A stretch of 64,000 nt of DNA, taken from NCBI RefSeq assembly GCF_954871325.1, contig NW_027051134.1, forward strand, positions 1 to 64,000, in the 5' to 3' direction. The DNA comes from Gordionus sp. m RMFG-2023. Its lineage: Eukaryota; Nematomorpha; Gordioida; Chordodea; Parachordodidae. Below are positions 1 to 7,544 of this stretch, piece by piece; position 1 is the stretch's first letter, and each line of letters opens with the position of its first letter. The notes under the pieces are model-generated. The model did not search any database, was not told where the DNA came from, and was given only the letters and a program-made list of their open reading frames with translations. The translations under genes and the position numbers were made by a program.

Positions 1-114
1 TAAGTATTTTTATATCATTAAATTGAAAATTAAATTTCCTATCCAAAAATGATTAGATGTATTTATTTACATTTAAGGTTCGAAAAATATTTTTAAAATT
101 CAGAGGGAAAAGGC
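1..114 (+). repeat. Old-subfamily satellite-like monomer, cut by hAT insertion
   Basis: This is a diverged copy of the monomer that dominates the right of the window. It has the same order of landmarks: a TATATCATT core, CCTATCCAAAAATG, GATTAGATGTAT, GGTTCGAAAAAT and finally CAGAGGGAAAAGGC. It belongs to an older subfamily, with AAGTATTTTTATATC where the young one has AATATAATTATATC. It is cut off at the window edge on the left and stops at the CAGAG terminus of the hAT remnant on the right. The missing part of the monomer (TTTTAAACGTAATTTT) resumes near 1386, which shows that the transposon landed inside a monomer. Confidence 0.8.
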
Positions 115-1385
115 CAGAGTTGTTAAAGTAGCACGCTACTTGTAGCGCTATCTTTTTTGGTAGCTATAGCTAATAGCCGCTACTTTTTTTAAATTATTTA
201 ATTTTTTAGCGCGCTACTTCGCTACTTTTAAAAAATATAATGAATGTAAGTATAAACATGAAAATTTAAATATAATATCATAATTAATTATAATTTTTAT
301 AATTTATTATTTAATTTTGAAATTTAAAATATATTTTCCATTTTTAATTTATATTTTCAATCTGTGTTAATAATCTAAAATAACATCGCCCATGGATATC
401 CAAATCCTTGAAAGTGATTCAGACATGGAAGATACAATTAAAGAAAATGTACTTAATAGCTCACTAACGATTTCCCATTCCCTATATTTGAAAAATTTTT
501 TTAAATATATATTAAAACAAAATCTGGATTCAAATTCCTGTGCTTAAAATGTAAAAAAAATCTATCATTAAATCAATCGAGTAGCTATAACCTGAAGAAA
601 CACCTAAAGGTAAATTGTTATTTTTACATTATAATAATATTTATTTTATTAGACTGTTCACGCCAATTGCTATAAGGAAATAGAGAAACATATAAAAAAA
701 TTTGGTATAGGAGAATCTTAAGTCAAAAAGACAAATACTATCCAAACCAAATTAACTGATAATAAACATGCCAATATTTCACAAAAATTGGCTGATAAAG
801 TAATTGTTGATTTTATTATTGACACAGTTCAGCCATTGTCCTTGGTTGATAATCCATCATTTACTATGATGATTAAAACTTTATCCCCTGGCACAACAGT
901 TTTATGTCGCCAGACACTTAAATAAAATAGCCGACAACTTCAAAGTGATGAAAGATGCTCTAATAGTAGAATTATCAGATATATCTTATGTATGTACACC
1001 GGCAGATAGTTGGACACATAACAGAAGGTAAAAACATATTTATATTTATAAATTGATCTGATTAAATATTTTTAGAGCTTCCTTGCCCTCAAGTGCTAGT
1101 GTCGAGAGATTATTTAGCAAAGCAAAGCTTATACTTTCTGATCGTCGCTCTAGACTTGGGGATGATAATATTGAAATGATATTATTATTTAAAATGCAAC
1201 AAATTAAAATAAATATTTATTTATATTGCTTATTTTTTTATAATCTAAACTAACTATATTTTTATATTTATAAATGTTGATTTTTATATATTATTTATTA
1301 TACATTCACATTATAAGCAAAAAAAAAATAAAAAAAATTTGTTTCATTTCTTTCTATTATTTTATTATAAAAAGTAGCTTAAAAG
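115..1385 (+). mobile_element. Decayed BED-type hAT DNA transposon
   Basis: The left end reads CAGAGTTGTTAAAGTAGC and is followed by a subterminal zone (about 130-235) rich in TAGC/GCTA words such as GTAGCGCTA, TAGCTATAGCTAATAGC and TAGCGCGCTAC, typical of hAT subterminal repeats. Inside lie pieces of an hAT transposase: BED finger, N-terminal part and C-terminal dimerisation domain (described separately). The right end is poorly preserved. Only AAAAGTAGCTT at about 1370-1380 recalls the left inverted repeat, and no clear 8-bp target duplication is visible. Satellite-like sequence flanks it on both sides, so the element is nested in the old monomer array. The right boundary is set where monomer sequence resumes and may be off by about 10-20 bp. 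Confidence 0.8.
392..1203 (+). pseudogene. hAT transposase remnant (BED finger + dimerisation domain, catalytic core lost)
   Basis: An ATG at 392 opens an acidic N-terminus (MDIQILESDSDMED). A different frame from 529 carries a BED zinc finger: FLCLKCKK (Cys codons 541-543 and 550-552), then NLKKHLK and TVHANCYKEIEK after a 43-bp GT-AG intron (610-652). This gives a C-x2-C ... H-x4-H finger. The next part, LADKVIVDFIIDTVQPLSLV then IKTLSPGT and CRQTLK, matches the usual hAT region after the finger. After one more frame change, ADNFKVMKDALIVELSDISY then VCTPADSWTHNRR ends at a second GT-AG intron (1028-1075). The exon from 1076 is the hAT dimerisation domain, with SSASVERLFSKAKLILSDRR followed by SRLGDDNIEMILLFKMQ. 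The roughly 300-residue catalytic RNase H-like core expected between ADSWT and SSASVERLFS is absent, so the gene is a dead deletion derivative. Confidence 0.85.
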
Positions 1386-1886
1386 TTTTAAACGTAATTT
1401 TAACTATTTTTATTTCAATGAACTCAGAATTCTGTACAAAAATGCTTAAATATATTTTTTTTTCATTTCCGGTTCGAAAAATATTTTTTTATCTCGAAAA
1501 CATTCAGAGGGAAAAGGCCAACATTTAAACATGATTTTAAGTATTTTTATATCAATGAACTCAGAGAAAAATGCTTAGATGTATTTTTTTACGTTTCCGG
1601 TTTGAAAATTTTTTTTAGCATTCAGAGGGAAAAGGCTAACATTTTAAACGTAATTTTAAGTATTTTTATATCATTGAACTCAGAATTAAATTTCCATCCA
1701 AAAATGCTTAGATGTATCTTTTTACGTTTTCGGTTCGAAAAATTTTTTTTTTGTCGCGAAAACATTCTAAGGGAAAAGGCTAACATTTTAAACGTAATTT
1801 TAAGTATTTTTATATCATTGAACTCAGAATTAAATTCTCTAACCCATAAATTCTTAGATATATTTTTTTTTCGTTTCCTGTTAGTT
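1386..1886 (+). repeat. Old-subfamily monomers, forward orientation (about 3.5 copies)
   Basis: Tandem but uneven copies of the old monomer. Each contains TTTTAAACGTAATTTTAA, TATTTTTATATCA-TGAACTCAG, AAAATGCTTAGATGTAT, a CGTTTCCGGTTCGAAAAA block, then GTCGCGAAAACATTC and AGGGAAAAGGCTAACATT. One copy near 1555-1620 lacks part of the middle. The copies differ from each other by several substitutions and small gaps, so they are clearly older than the big array. Both strands show chance open stretches here, but these simply follow the repeat and are not genes. Confidence 0.85.
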
Positions 1887-2069
1887 AAAATGTTAGTTTT
1901 TTTCTTCTGAATGTTTTCGCCACAAAAAAAATATTTTTTGAACCACAAACGTAAAAATAGGTTAGAGAATCTAATTTTGATTTCAATGATATAAAAATAC
2001 TTAAAATTACGTTTAATATGTTAGCCTTTTCCCTTTGAATGTTTTCGCGACAAAAACAATATTTTTCAA
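1887..2069 (-). repeat. Old-subfamily monomers, inverted orientation
   Basis: Read on the minus strand, this is the same old monomer as at 1386-1886: GTCGCGAAAACATTCAAAGG, AAAAGGCTAACATATTAAAC, TATTTTTATATCATTGAAAT, then TTTTTACGTTTGTGGTTC. Orientation flips at about 1887, making an imperfect palindrome several hundred bases long with the forward copies. The block is followed directly by the reverse-oriented terminal module (2070-2291 and 4239-4370), the same order (module, then monomers, read inward) as at 6393 and 8284. Confidence 0.8.
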
Positions 2070-2291
2070 AAAAAATTTACCATTTAATTTTTATTTGTTA
2101 AATACTTCGTATTCCAGTACTTACAATATCTTTATACTTACTTTGAATTTAGTGTTGAAAAAAAACTAAAAAAATTTAATCAAAAATTTAATTTTAAAAT
2201 TAATATAATTAAATTAAATTTAAACCCCAAAATATTACGAAGAATTAATAAAAAAATTGAAAAGATCGAATATATTATAATGTAATGTTAT
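2070..2291 (-). repeat. Terminal module M, inner part, inverted copy (older)
   Basis: On the minus strand this matches the module at 8284-8632 and its partial copy at 7030-7233. Shared landmarks read on the plus strand are ACAATATCTTTATACTTACT, AATTTAAAATTAATATAATT, GAAGAATTAATAAAAAAATT, GAAAAGATC and TATTATAATGTAATGTTAT. Homology stops abruptly at 2291, where a CAGGCGCATACGC transposon end begins, and resumes at about 4239. Compared with the intact module at 6393-6620, the break lies between TAATGTTAT and TATAATATTTTTTATC. The module was therefore whole before the hAT insertion. Confidence 0.8.
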
Positions 2292-2307
2292 CAGGCGCAT
2301 ACGCAGC

Positions 2308-2349
2308 GGGAAGGGGGAGGGCAGGGGGAAAAATCCCCCCCCCCCACCC
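2308..2349 (+). other. G-quadruplex / C-run hairpin motif in hAT end
   Basis: Four G-runs (2308-2310, 2313-2317, 2319-2321, 2324-2328) separated by 1-2 bases satisfy the usual G-quadruplex pattern on the plus strand. They are followed a few bases later by an uninterrupted run of Cs, so the stretch can also fold as a G/C hairpin. The opposite end of the same element has a C-run of more than 20 bases (about 4183-4205), consistent with G/C-rich inverted subterminal sequence of this hAT family. Whether the structure forms is not shown by the sequence. Confidence 0.6.
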
Positions 2350-2586
2350 CTTATTACAAAGTCAAAAAATGCAGCTGCCGAATTATATTTTTCAAAAATA
2401 TTTTTGTTAATATTAATTTATATATTTGTTAAATTTATATATTTTATTATTATATTTTCACATTCATATACTTAATTTTATCAATTAATTTCGATTTCAA
2501 GTTTATCTTGGCGTAATATTTACCTATTATTTTCAAATTTTAGTGGCGTAATATTTATCTAAATTTCTATTCAAATAATAATTATC

Positions 2587-3395
2587 CCTGATACTCCTTG
2601 TCTAACAGGGAGAAAGAAATTCCAAGCTTGTCCAACTAGATCTAGTTTCCGCCATCAAGCAGTAACAGCTTTTATGGACTTAGAAGAGCCGATCATTAAT
2701 GCTATTTCTGTAATATCACAATGGCTTGAAAGAAATATTTCCTCAGAAGCAAGAAATTATTGGATTCAATACTTATTCCAAATTTTTTTTCTCATTAGAA
2801 TGTATTATTTAATTATACACTAATTTATATAATACTTTTCAAAAACATGACATTGACTTGATTAAGAGGATGAGAATAGCGCAGAGCATTTTATTAGAAC
2901 TCAAGGAAATTAGAACTAATGTTGATTCATATTTTATATGTTATTGTTGAGTCAAAAGCAGAGCTATACGTGTTTAATATTTGACCCCCTTGACTTGCAG
3001 CAAGCAAGCTCATCGTTAAAACATTAATATCAGTTGAAGAGTATTATAAAACAAATGTTTCCTCTCATAGATACATTTATTACCCAAATAAATGAATGGT
3101 TTTTAATTCATCATGCAGCACATACCAATCTGCAGATATTACTTCCACAAAAGCCTTCCCAACCTTTTTCAGATGGTGATAGAAAAAAAAAATATTTGTT
3201 AAATTTTATCATGAAGATGTTAAAGTATCTTATGATGCCTTATTAGCTGAATAACTATGGTTGATACAGTCCCAAAAAATGCTATGGATGCTTTGCATTA
3301 TTTCAAACACATTTTAGATTATATTCCCAATGTATTAAAATGGTTATATATATTAGCAACTCTTGTAAACTAATGAGAAAACATTCTCTTTTTAA
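2587..3395 (+). pseudogene. DUF4371-type hAT transposase remnant, main part
   Basis: Several frame-broken pieces read in the right order for this family. KFQACPTRSSFRHQAVTAF followed by MDLEEPIINAISVISQ and ERNISSEARN (about 2617-2760) corresponds to the usual CPTRW...RHxA and ISSEAR region. DIDLIKRMRIAQSILLELKE (about 2850-2910) corresponds to the KDIDL...A...L..LR helix. VEEYYKTNV then LIDTFITQINEWFLIHH (3033-3110) corresponds to the EEYYR.N...LD.FI.QLxxRF region. FYHEDVKVSYDALLAE and then DALHYFKHILDYIPNVLKW with LYILATL (3280-3365) leads up to the dimerisation domain. Multiple stops and frame changes lie between pieces, so no product is made. The final segment lies beyond the nested insertion (3751-3890). 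Confidence 0.82.
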
Positions 3396-3404
3396 GAAGA
3401 ATAA

Positions 3405-3750
3405 CAGAGCCCTGCAGAGGTACCATTTTCAGAGCACGGCTCGGATTTTTTTTTCAAAATATTTTTTGGTCCGGCCCGGTTTTTTTTTAAAAAATTTTCA
3501 GGCCCGGCCCGGCTTTTTTCAGGCCCGGCCCGAATTTTTTTATAATAAATTATATTTATTTTTGATTTTTATAGCTAATAATGGCGATTTCAAATATTTG
3601 GTTTTAAAATATACCGCCCGGCCCGGATATTTTTTTTTAAAAAAATTTCAGGCCCAGCCCTGATATTTTTTTAAAAAAAATTTCAGGCCCGGCCCGAGTA
3701 TATTTTAAAAAAATTAATAAAGTCCGGCCTGGCGGGCCTGCACGTCTCTG
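3405..3750 (+). mobile_element. GC-rich non-autonomous hAT-like MITE, nested
   Basis: A 346-bp insert with imperfect terminal inverted repeats. The left end starts CAGAGCCCTGCAGAGG and the right end, read on the minus strand, CAGAGACGTGCAGGCCC. The interior has about seven copies of a GGCCCGGCCCG-like word, separated by poly-T/poly-A spacers of roughly 15-90 bp. Open frames here encode only low-complexity ARPGFF-type peptides and are not genes. It has split the C-terminal end of the DUF4371-type transposase: LRRIT lies just left, and the conserved NGLDLLNIHRHL lies just right. Assignment to hAT rests on the CAG...CTG ends and on family resemblance. The target duplication is not clean (AAGAATAA versus AAAAACAT). 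Confidence 0.75.
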
Positions 3751-3890
3751 AAAAACATACCTATGAAATGAAGTACAACTTCTGAAAGTAGATTGAATGG
3801 TTTGGATCTTTTGAATATTCATAGACATTTAACGCCAAGCAAGGATGAGATAATTGAAAAATTAGTTCAAAATATACAAAATACAGTTAT
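3751..3890 (+). pseudogene. DUF4371-type hAT transposase remnant, C-terminal piece
   Basis: The frame reading SESRLNGLDLLNIHRHLTPS, followed by KDEIIEKLVQN, is the signature end of the hAT dimerisation domain in the DUF4371 group (RLNGLALLxIHR...). A stop codon lies just upstream (after NIPMK). It is the downstream continuation of 2587-3395, separated from it only by the nested MITE. Confidence 0.82.
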
Positions 3891-4238
3891 TCCTAAGAAA
3901 CATTTTGTGATATTTCCAACATTTAAATTTTTTATACTTTATATATAAAATTTAAAGGCTAAAAATATTCAAATTTCAATTTTATGGTCATTTAAGTGAT
4001 TCATTTGGTGGTTATATTTTTTATAATTCACATTTATTTTATAGTTTTTCAATGCCGGTTGATATATATAATTCATTATAATTCACATAATTTAAAATTG
4101 TGTATTAAAAAAGTTATTAGTCCTACTAAATTTATGCTTAATATTTTTAAATAACTATAATATTTCTTAAAAAAATTTATTATCCCCCCCCCCCCCCCCC
4201 CCCCCATTCCCCAGACAAAATTCCTGCCTACGCGTATT

Positions 4239-4370
4239 ATATATTTTTTTTCATAAAGAAAGCAATAAATCAATCAAAATTCTCATTAAACATTTTCTTT
4301 GTTATTTTTTATTTTCAATATTTTTTTTAGCCTTTCGTATCATGCAGCCTTTAGATTTATAGACCTTGCG
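4239..4370 (-). repeat. Terminal module M, outer part, inverted copy (older)
   Basis: Read on the minus strand this begins AAGGTCTATAAATCTAAAGG, continues through ATACGAAAGGCTAA and AATATTGAAAATAAAAA, and reaches GATTGATTTATTGCTTTCTT. It therefore matches the outer ends at 6393 and 8284. Together with 2070-2291 it rebuilds one full module split by the hAT at 2292-4238. The outermost GGGTA seen in the two younger copies is altered here (CGCAAGGTC). Confidence 0.8.
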
Positions 4371-4551
4371 TAAATAGATTTAATCCATGTATGTATGGCC
4401 TTTGAGAATATATTTTTAAAGATTTAGAATTCCTTATGAGAATAATTGCAAGAAAAAGAAGCAATCTTTATTCAATTCTAAATATTCAATTTTAATAGAT
4501 AAATTTTATTTGTTACATTTTATATAACATTAAATTTAATTATTTAACAAC
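4371..4551. other. AT-rich stretch, nothing recognised
   Basis: No open frame of note, no repeat shared with the rest of the window, and no recognisable RNA or transposon motif. Confidence 0.5.
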
Positions 4552-4690
4552 TAGGAAGCGATTTTTAGTGACTCCACCTTATTATTATAATCCAACTGCC
4601 TTATGAAAAAGCTGACGCGATTATGGAAGGGGCAGCCCTTAACTCATGTGCGTTCTCCTTAGGATGGGTCGTAGACCAATAAATAAATAC
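4552..4690 (+). repeat. Possible SINE-like insert
   Basis: A patch clearly richer in G+C than its surroundings (GAAGCGATTTTTAGTGACTC through GATGGGTCGTAGACC). It ends in an AATAAATAAATA simple tail, the shape expected of a short retroposed sequence. GGGTCGTAGACC is loosely similar to a polymerase III B box (GGTTCGAAACC-like), but no convincing A box is visible and no second copy exists in this window. It could also be a fragment of a gene's 3' region. Confidence 0.25.
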
Positions 4691-5516
4691 ATTGTTTTTA
4701 TTTAAATTGATTATAATATATTTATAATCATGAGGCTATGATTGCCATAATATTTCTTTAAGCCTGCAAATGGGTAATTTATTACACTATCAAAAATTAA
4801 TTATCATTTAAGATATGTCATTTAATTGGTTTAAATGGGAACCCATTCTCGGGGTTTAAGATACAAAATCCTTTCGTATCTTGTATTCGGTATCTTTTTG
4901 ACATTTTTAAATACTTATGTGTGGCCTACTGTACTTTATTTTCAAAAGATTTTTGTATCTTTTTCATTTTCTTGATAAAAGATATAGATATTGTTATTTT
5001 CATAGAAGGCAGGTAAAGAAAAATCAATACATAAATTTGAAATCTTTTATTTAATTTATCTTTATTTTTATTACTATTACTACTACTGAAGATATTGAAA
5101 ATTTTACAACTATATATATTATTATTTTAATACTATTTACATATATACAATTTAAGGTTAATTTAAGAAAAGTTACAATTTACAATTTGTTTTAAGGTTA
5201 CTTTAAAAAAAGTTATTTTAACGTTTTACATATACAAATACGATATCTTTTTTTAAAGGTCGCACAAAATATATTTCACAAAAGAAAAAAAGATCATTAA
5301 ATAAATTTAAAAGAAATTAAGCAAATATAAATTTCAAAGGTTATTAAAATATGCAAAATTTATATATTAACAGATATTATTTTATTTTTTGTTTAAAAAT
5401 ATTTAATAATCAATTATAACAATATCTTTTAGTATGTTCTTTTATTGATTTCATTATTCTGGTTTTTATGTCGCTCGTCATATTTAAAAAAATATTGGTA
5501 AACAGCCCATTAAGAA
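4691..5516. other. AT-rich intergenic DNA with GTATC/GATAC words
   Basis: No gene is supported. Around 4858-4990 the words AAGATAC and GTATCTT recur, including an imperfect hairpin (AAGATAC, 11 bases, GTATCTT) and GGTATCTTTTTG. GATATCTTTTTTT appears near 5240. This could be the worn end of another DNA transposon, but no pair of inverted ends can be matched. The remainder is poly-A/T-rich and featureless. Confidence 0.4.
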
Positions 5517-5807
5517 TCAACTTGAAAATCTAAAACCTGCAACAAGACAAATAAATAACAACACCAAAGTAAAATAAGTAAAACTTACATTTTGTCTAAG
5601 TCTACATGACTGGGGTAGGTATAAGACGAATGTATCCATGATATATTGGCATTTGGGGGGGGGGGGTTTATAGATTTTTTGGGGTAGATATTTTTTGAAG
5701 GGGTAGGCATTAATTATTGTGAGTATGTAATGATTTTCGGGGGGTTGTTTGACACGAATTATATTCTTTTTAAATTCAATAATGATACGATTGATCTGAA
5801 TTAACAA
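5517..5807 (-). other. Minus-strand open stretch with a plausible 50-bp intron
   Basis: A minus-strand frame of 96 codons starts with ATG and ends just left of 5520. It includes a perfect-looking short GT-AG intron (GTAAGTTTTACTTATTTTAC to TTGTCTTGTTGCAG, at about 5535-5589). Splicing it out would give a peptide ending CRLRQNVLDFQVDS and a stop. The upstream half is low-complexity (poly-Pro codons from the G-runs). No family is recognised. It may be the last exon of a decayed gene or chance. Confidence 0.2.
5612..5745 (+). other. G-run cluster with GGGGTAG words
   Basis: Contains GGGGTAGGTATAAGACGAA (5612-5630), a 12-G run (5655-5666), then GGGGTAG at about 5681 and 5699, and a six-G run near 5740. 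The first word resembles the outer terminus of module M (GGGTAGGTCTATAAGTCG). No further module sequence follows, so this may be coincidence or a terminal scrap. Confidence 0.3.
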
Positions 5808-6392
5808 ATAATAAAAACTATGAATTTCTTATTTTTAAATTTAAGCCTTCTTATTAATTTTTTACCCTAATATTTTACAAATTTTCTAAAAGTATGGTAG
5901 AGGTACATATATGATTATTTTTAATAATAATTTTCAGTTAAGAATATAATAAATCATTTAAAATTTTAGCAAAAGGCTTAAAATATTATTATTAAAAATA
6001 AGATTTTCCATACGCAAACAAATTTTAACTATATTCTTAATTTAATAATTGGTGTAGAATAATTAAATTTGCTTGACCTTTTTTGATTTTTATTATTTTT
6101 ATATTCTTATTCTTATTTTTGTAAAATTTATTTTTTATTTTATTTTGGAAAAGCTTTTATGTTATGTAGCTATTCAAATATTTTATATTAAATTATATAT
6201 ATGTTAGCGGCAATGTGTAATTTTCGGCAATGTGAGGTAGTGGTAGGCAGGGTGATTTTGTTATTAGGCAATGTGTTATATTTGTAATATTATATTATTA
6301 ATAATTATTTCGTTATTATTAATAATTTTTTCGTTATTATTATTAATTTTTTAAGATTAATATTTTACTTGATTAATTTATAACATTTTTTT
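5808..6392. other. AT-rich DNA with small repeats
   Basis: No gene. An imperfect inverted repeat joins about 5890-5950 and 5965-6045: GTATGG ... TTATTTTTAATAATAATTTT pairs with AATATTATTATTAAAAATAA ... CCATAC. GGCAATGTG occurs three times (6209, 6226, 6267). An ATTATTAATAATT/TTTCGTTATT motif repeats at about 6290-6350. None can be tied to a known element. Confidence 0.4.
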
Positions 6393-6620
6393 GGGTAGGT
6401 CTATAAGTCGAAAGGCTTAGTAATACGAAAGGCTAAAAAATAATATTGAAAATAAAAATAAAAAAGAAAATGATTAATGAGATATTTGATTGATTTATTG
6501 CTTTTTTTAGATAAAAAATATTATAATAACATTACATTATAATATATTAAAAATATGGAAATTTTAAGATCTTTTCAAATTTTTTATTAATTCTTTGAAA
6601 TAATATGCGGTTTTTAAAAA
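6393..6620 (+). repeat. Terminal module M, forward copy lacking inner part
   Basis: Starts GGGTAGGTCTATAAGTCG, then GTAATACGAAAGGCTAA, AATATTGAAAATAAAAA, TGAGATATTTGATTGATTTA, AATATGGAAATTTTAAGATC and a final AATATGCGG. It is nearly the same as 8284-8501 but passes directly into monomer sequence (ATTTTGAATATAATTATATC), skipping the inner portion present at 8502-8632. Confidence 0.85.
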
Positions 6621-7029
6621 TTAATTTTGAATATAATTATATCATTGAACTCAGAATTTAATTCTCTATCCAAAACCGCTTAGGTGTATTTTTTTACGTT
6701 TCCGGTTCACAAAATAATTTTTTTGTCGCGAAAGCATTTTAACGGGGAAAGGCTAATATCTTAAACGTAATTTTGAATATAATTATATCATTGAACTCAG
6801 AATTTAATTTTCTACCCAAAACCGCTTAGATGAATTTTTTACGTTTCCGGTTCACAAAGCCTTTTCCCGTTAAAATGCTTTCGCGACATAAAAATTATTT
6901 TGTGAACCGGAAACGTAAAAATATTCATCTAAGCGGTTTTGGATAGAGAATTAAATTCTGAGTTCAATGATATAATTATATTCAAAATTACGTTTAAGAT
7001 GTTAGCCTTTCCCCTCTTAAATGCTTTCT

Positions 7030-7233
7030 CAAATTAAAAATACCTTAAAAAATTTATGTTTCTCATTTACTTCTTTATCAAGTAATTACAATATATTTAT
7101 ACTTACTTTATATATAAAATCATAACCAAATATTAATTTAATTAAAAATATTAATTTAAAAATTAATATAATAAATTTAATTTTTAAAAACCGCAAATTA
7201 TTTCAAAGAATTAATAAAAAAATTGAAAAGATT
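7030..7233 (-). repeat. Terminal module M, inverted inner part
   Basis: Reverse complement of about 8430-8632. Plus-strand landmarks are AATTAAAAATACCTTAAAAA, CTCATTTACTTCTTTATCAA, TTATACTTACTT, AATATTAATTTAATTAAAAA and AAAATTGAAAAGATT. Homology stops at about 7233, where unrelated sequence (AACAACTACATGAGC) begins, so the outer half of the module is missing. Confidence 0.85.
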
Positions 7234-7270
7234 AACAACTACATGAGCATTTTGAATTTTTTATTATATT

Positions 7271-7543
7271 TTGCCTAGTAAATGTTCTTTTCTTTACATT
7301 CCTAAATCTAAATATATATCTTTTCGGAATTTTGACGTCTTGTATAATATTCCATTATCCAATATCAATTATCGCTCTTCCAACTACATATCAAAATTCG
7401 CGGAAAGCACCATCGAGGGAGGCTCGTCCTATCAAAACTTTCATTATCAAATAGAAGAAGCGCTTAACTTCATTTGTGTAACGAATAGTGCTAAGACAAC
7501 CTTAAGATTTCCCTATTTGGCAGCCGTAGTAATTTTTCCTTGA
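7271..7543 (+). other. Open stretch without ATG, unknown
   Basis: Ninety codons are open from a TTG at 7271 to a stop at 7541-7543. There is no in-frame ATG, so it is not a complete eukaryotic gene. Composition from 7390 to 7540 is more balanced than in the neighbouring DNA, and the peptide (for example FAESTIEGGSSYQNFHYQIE then EALNFICVTNSAKTT) is not low-complexity. It might be an exon or old coding scrap. I recognise no family. It lies between the foldback-like element and the pyrimidine-rich repeat. Confidence 0.2.
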
Positions 7544-7544
7544 A

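Larger units (their letters stand above)
2292..4238 (+). mobile_element. Decayed DUF4371-type hAT DNA transposon
   Basis: The left end reads CAGGCGCATACGCAGCGGG and continues into a G-rich then C-rich tract. The right end, read on the minus strand, is ACGCGTAGGCAGGAATTTTG followed by a run of more than 20 Gs, an imperfect inverted repeat of the left end. The interior encodes fragments of an hAT transposase of the DUF4371 / zinc finger MYM-type-1-like group. The element sits inside the terminal module, whose two halves flank it exactly. An 8-bp duplication is not clear (left flank AATGTTAT, right flank ATATATTT). A second, smaller element interrupts it at 3405-3750. The right end could be misplaced by 2-3 bp. 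Confidence 0.82.
6393..7233. mobile_element. Foldback-like element: module M + monomers / inverted monomers + M
   Basis: From the left: module M (6393-6620), forward young-subfamily monomers (6621-6858), an abrupt switch to reverse orientation at 6858/6859, reverse monomers (6859-7029), then the reverse inner module (7030-7233). The arms are near-identical over the monomers, giving a long hairpin with practically no loop. It encodes nothing. The left terminus GGGTAGGTCTATAAGTCG is shared with the copy at 8284, while the flanks of the two differ, so that point is a real element end. The right arm stops early (at GAAAAGATT), before the outer half of M, so the element is truncated there. The left module lacks about 130 bp of its inner part. 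The architecture resembles foldback DNA transposons whose inverted ends carry tandem subrepeats; the superfamily is not identified. Confidence 0.7.

Noticed and set aside
1274-1948. Overlapping open frames on both strands (84, 102 and 108 codons)
   Set aside because: They follow old-subfamily monomers and their inverted copies; peptides are Ile/Phe/Lys-rich repeat translations with no domain.
3340-3828. Open frames with ARPGFF / GPGRA-type peptides
   Set aside because: They are translations of the GGCCCGGCCCG and poly-T pattern of the nested MITE.
4076-4273. 65-codon minus-strand frame with a poly-Gly stretch
   Set aside because: It spans the poly-C tract and right end of the DUF4371-type hAT; the glycines come from the C-run. 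Not a gene.
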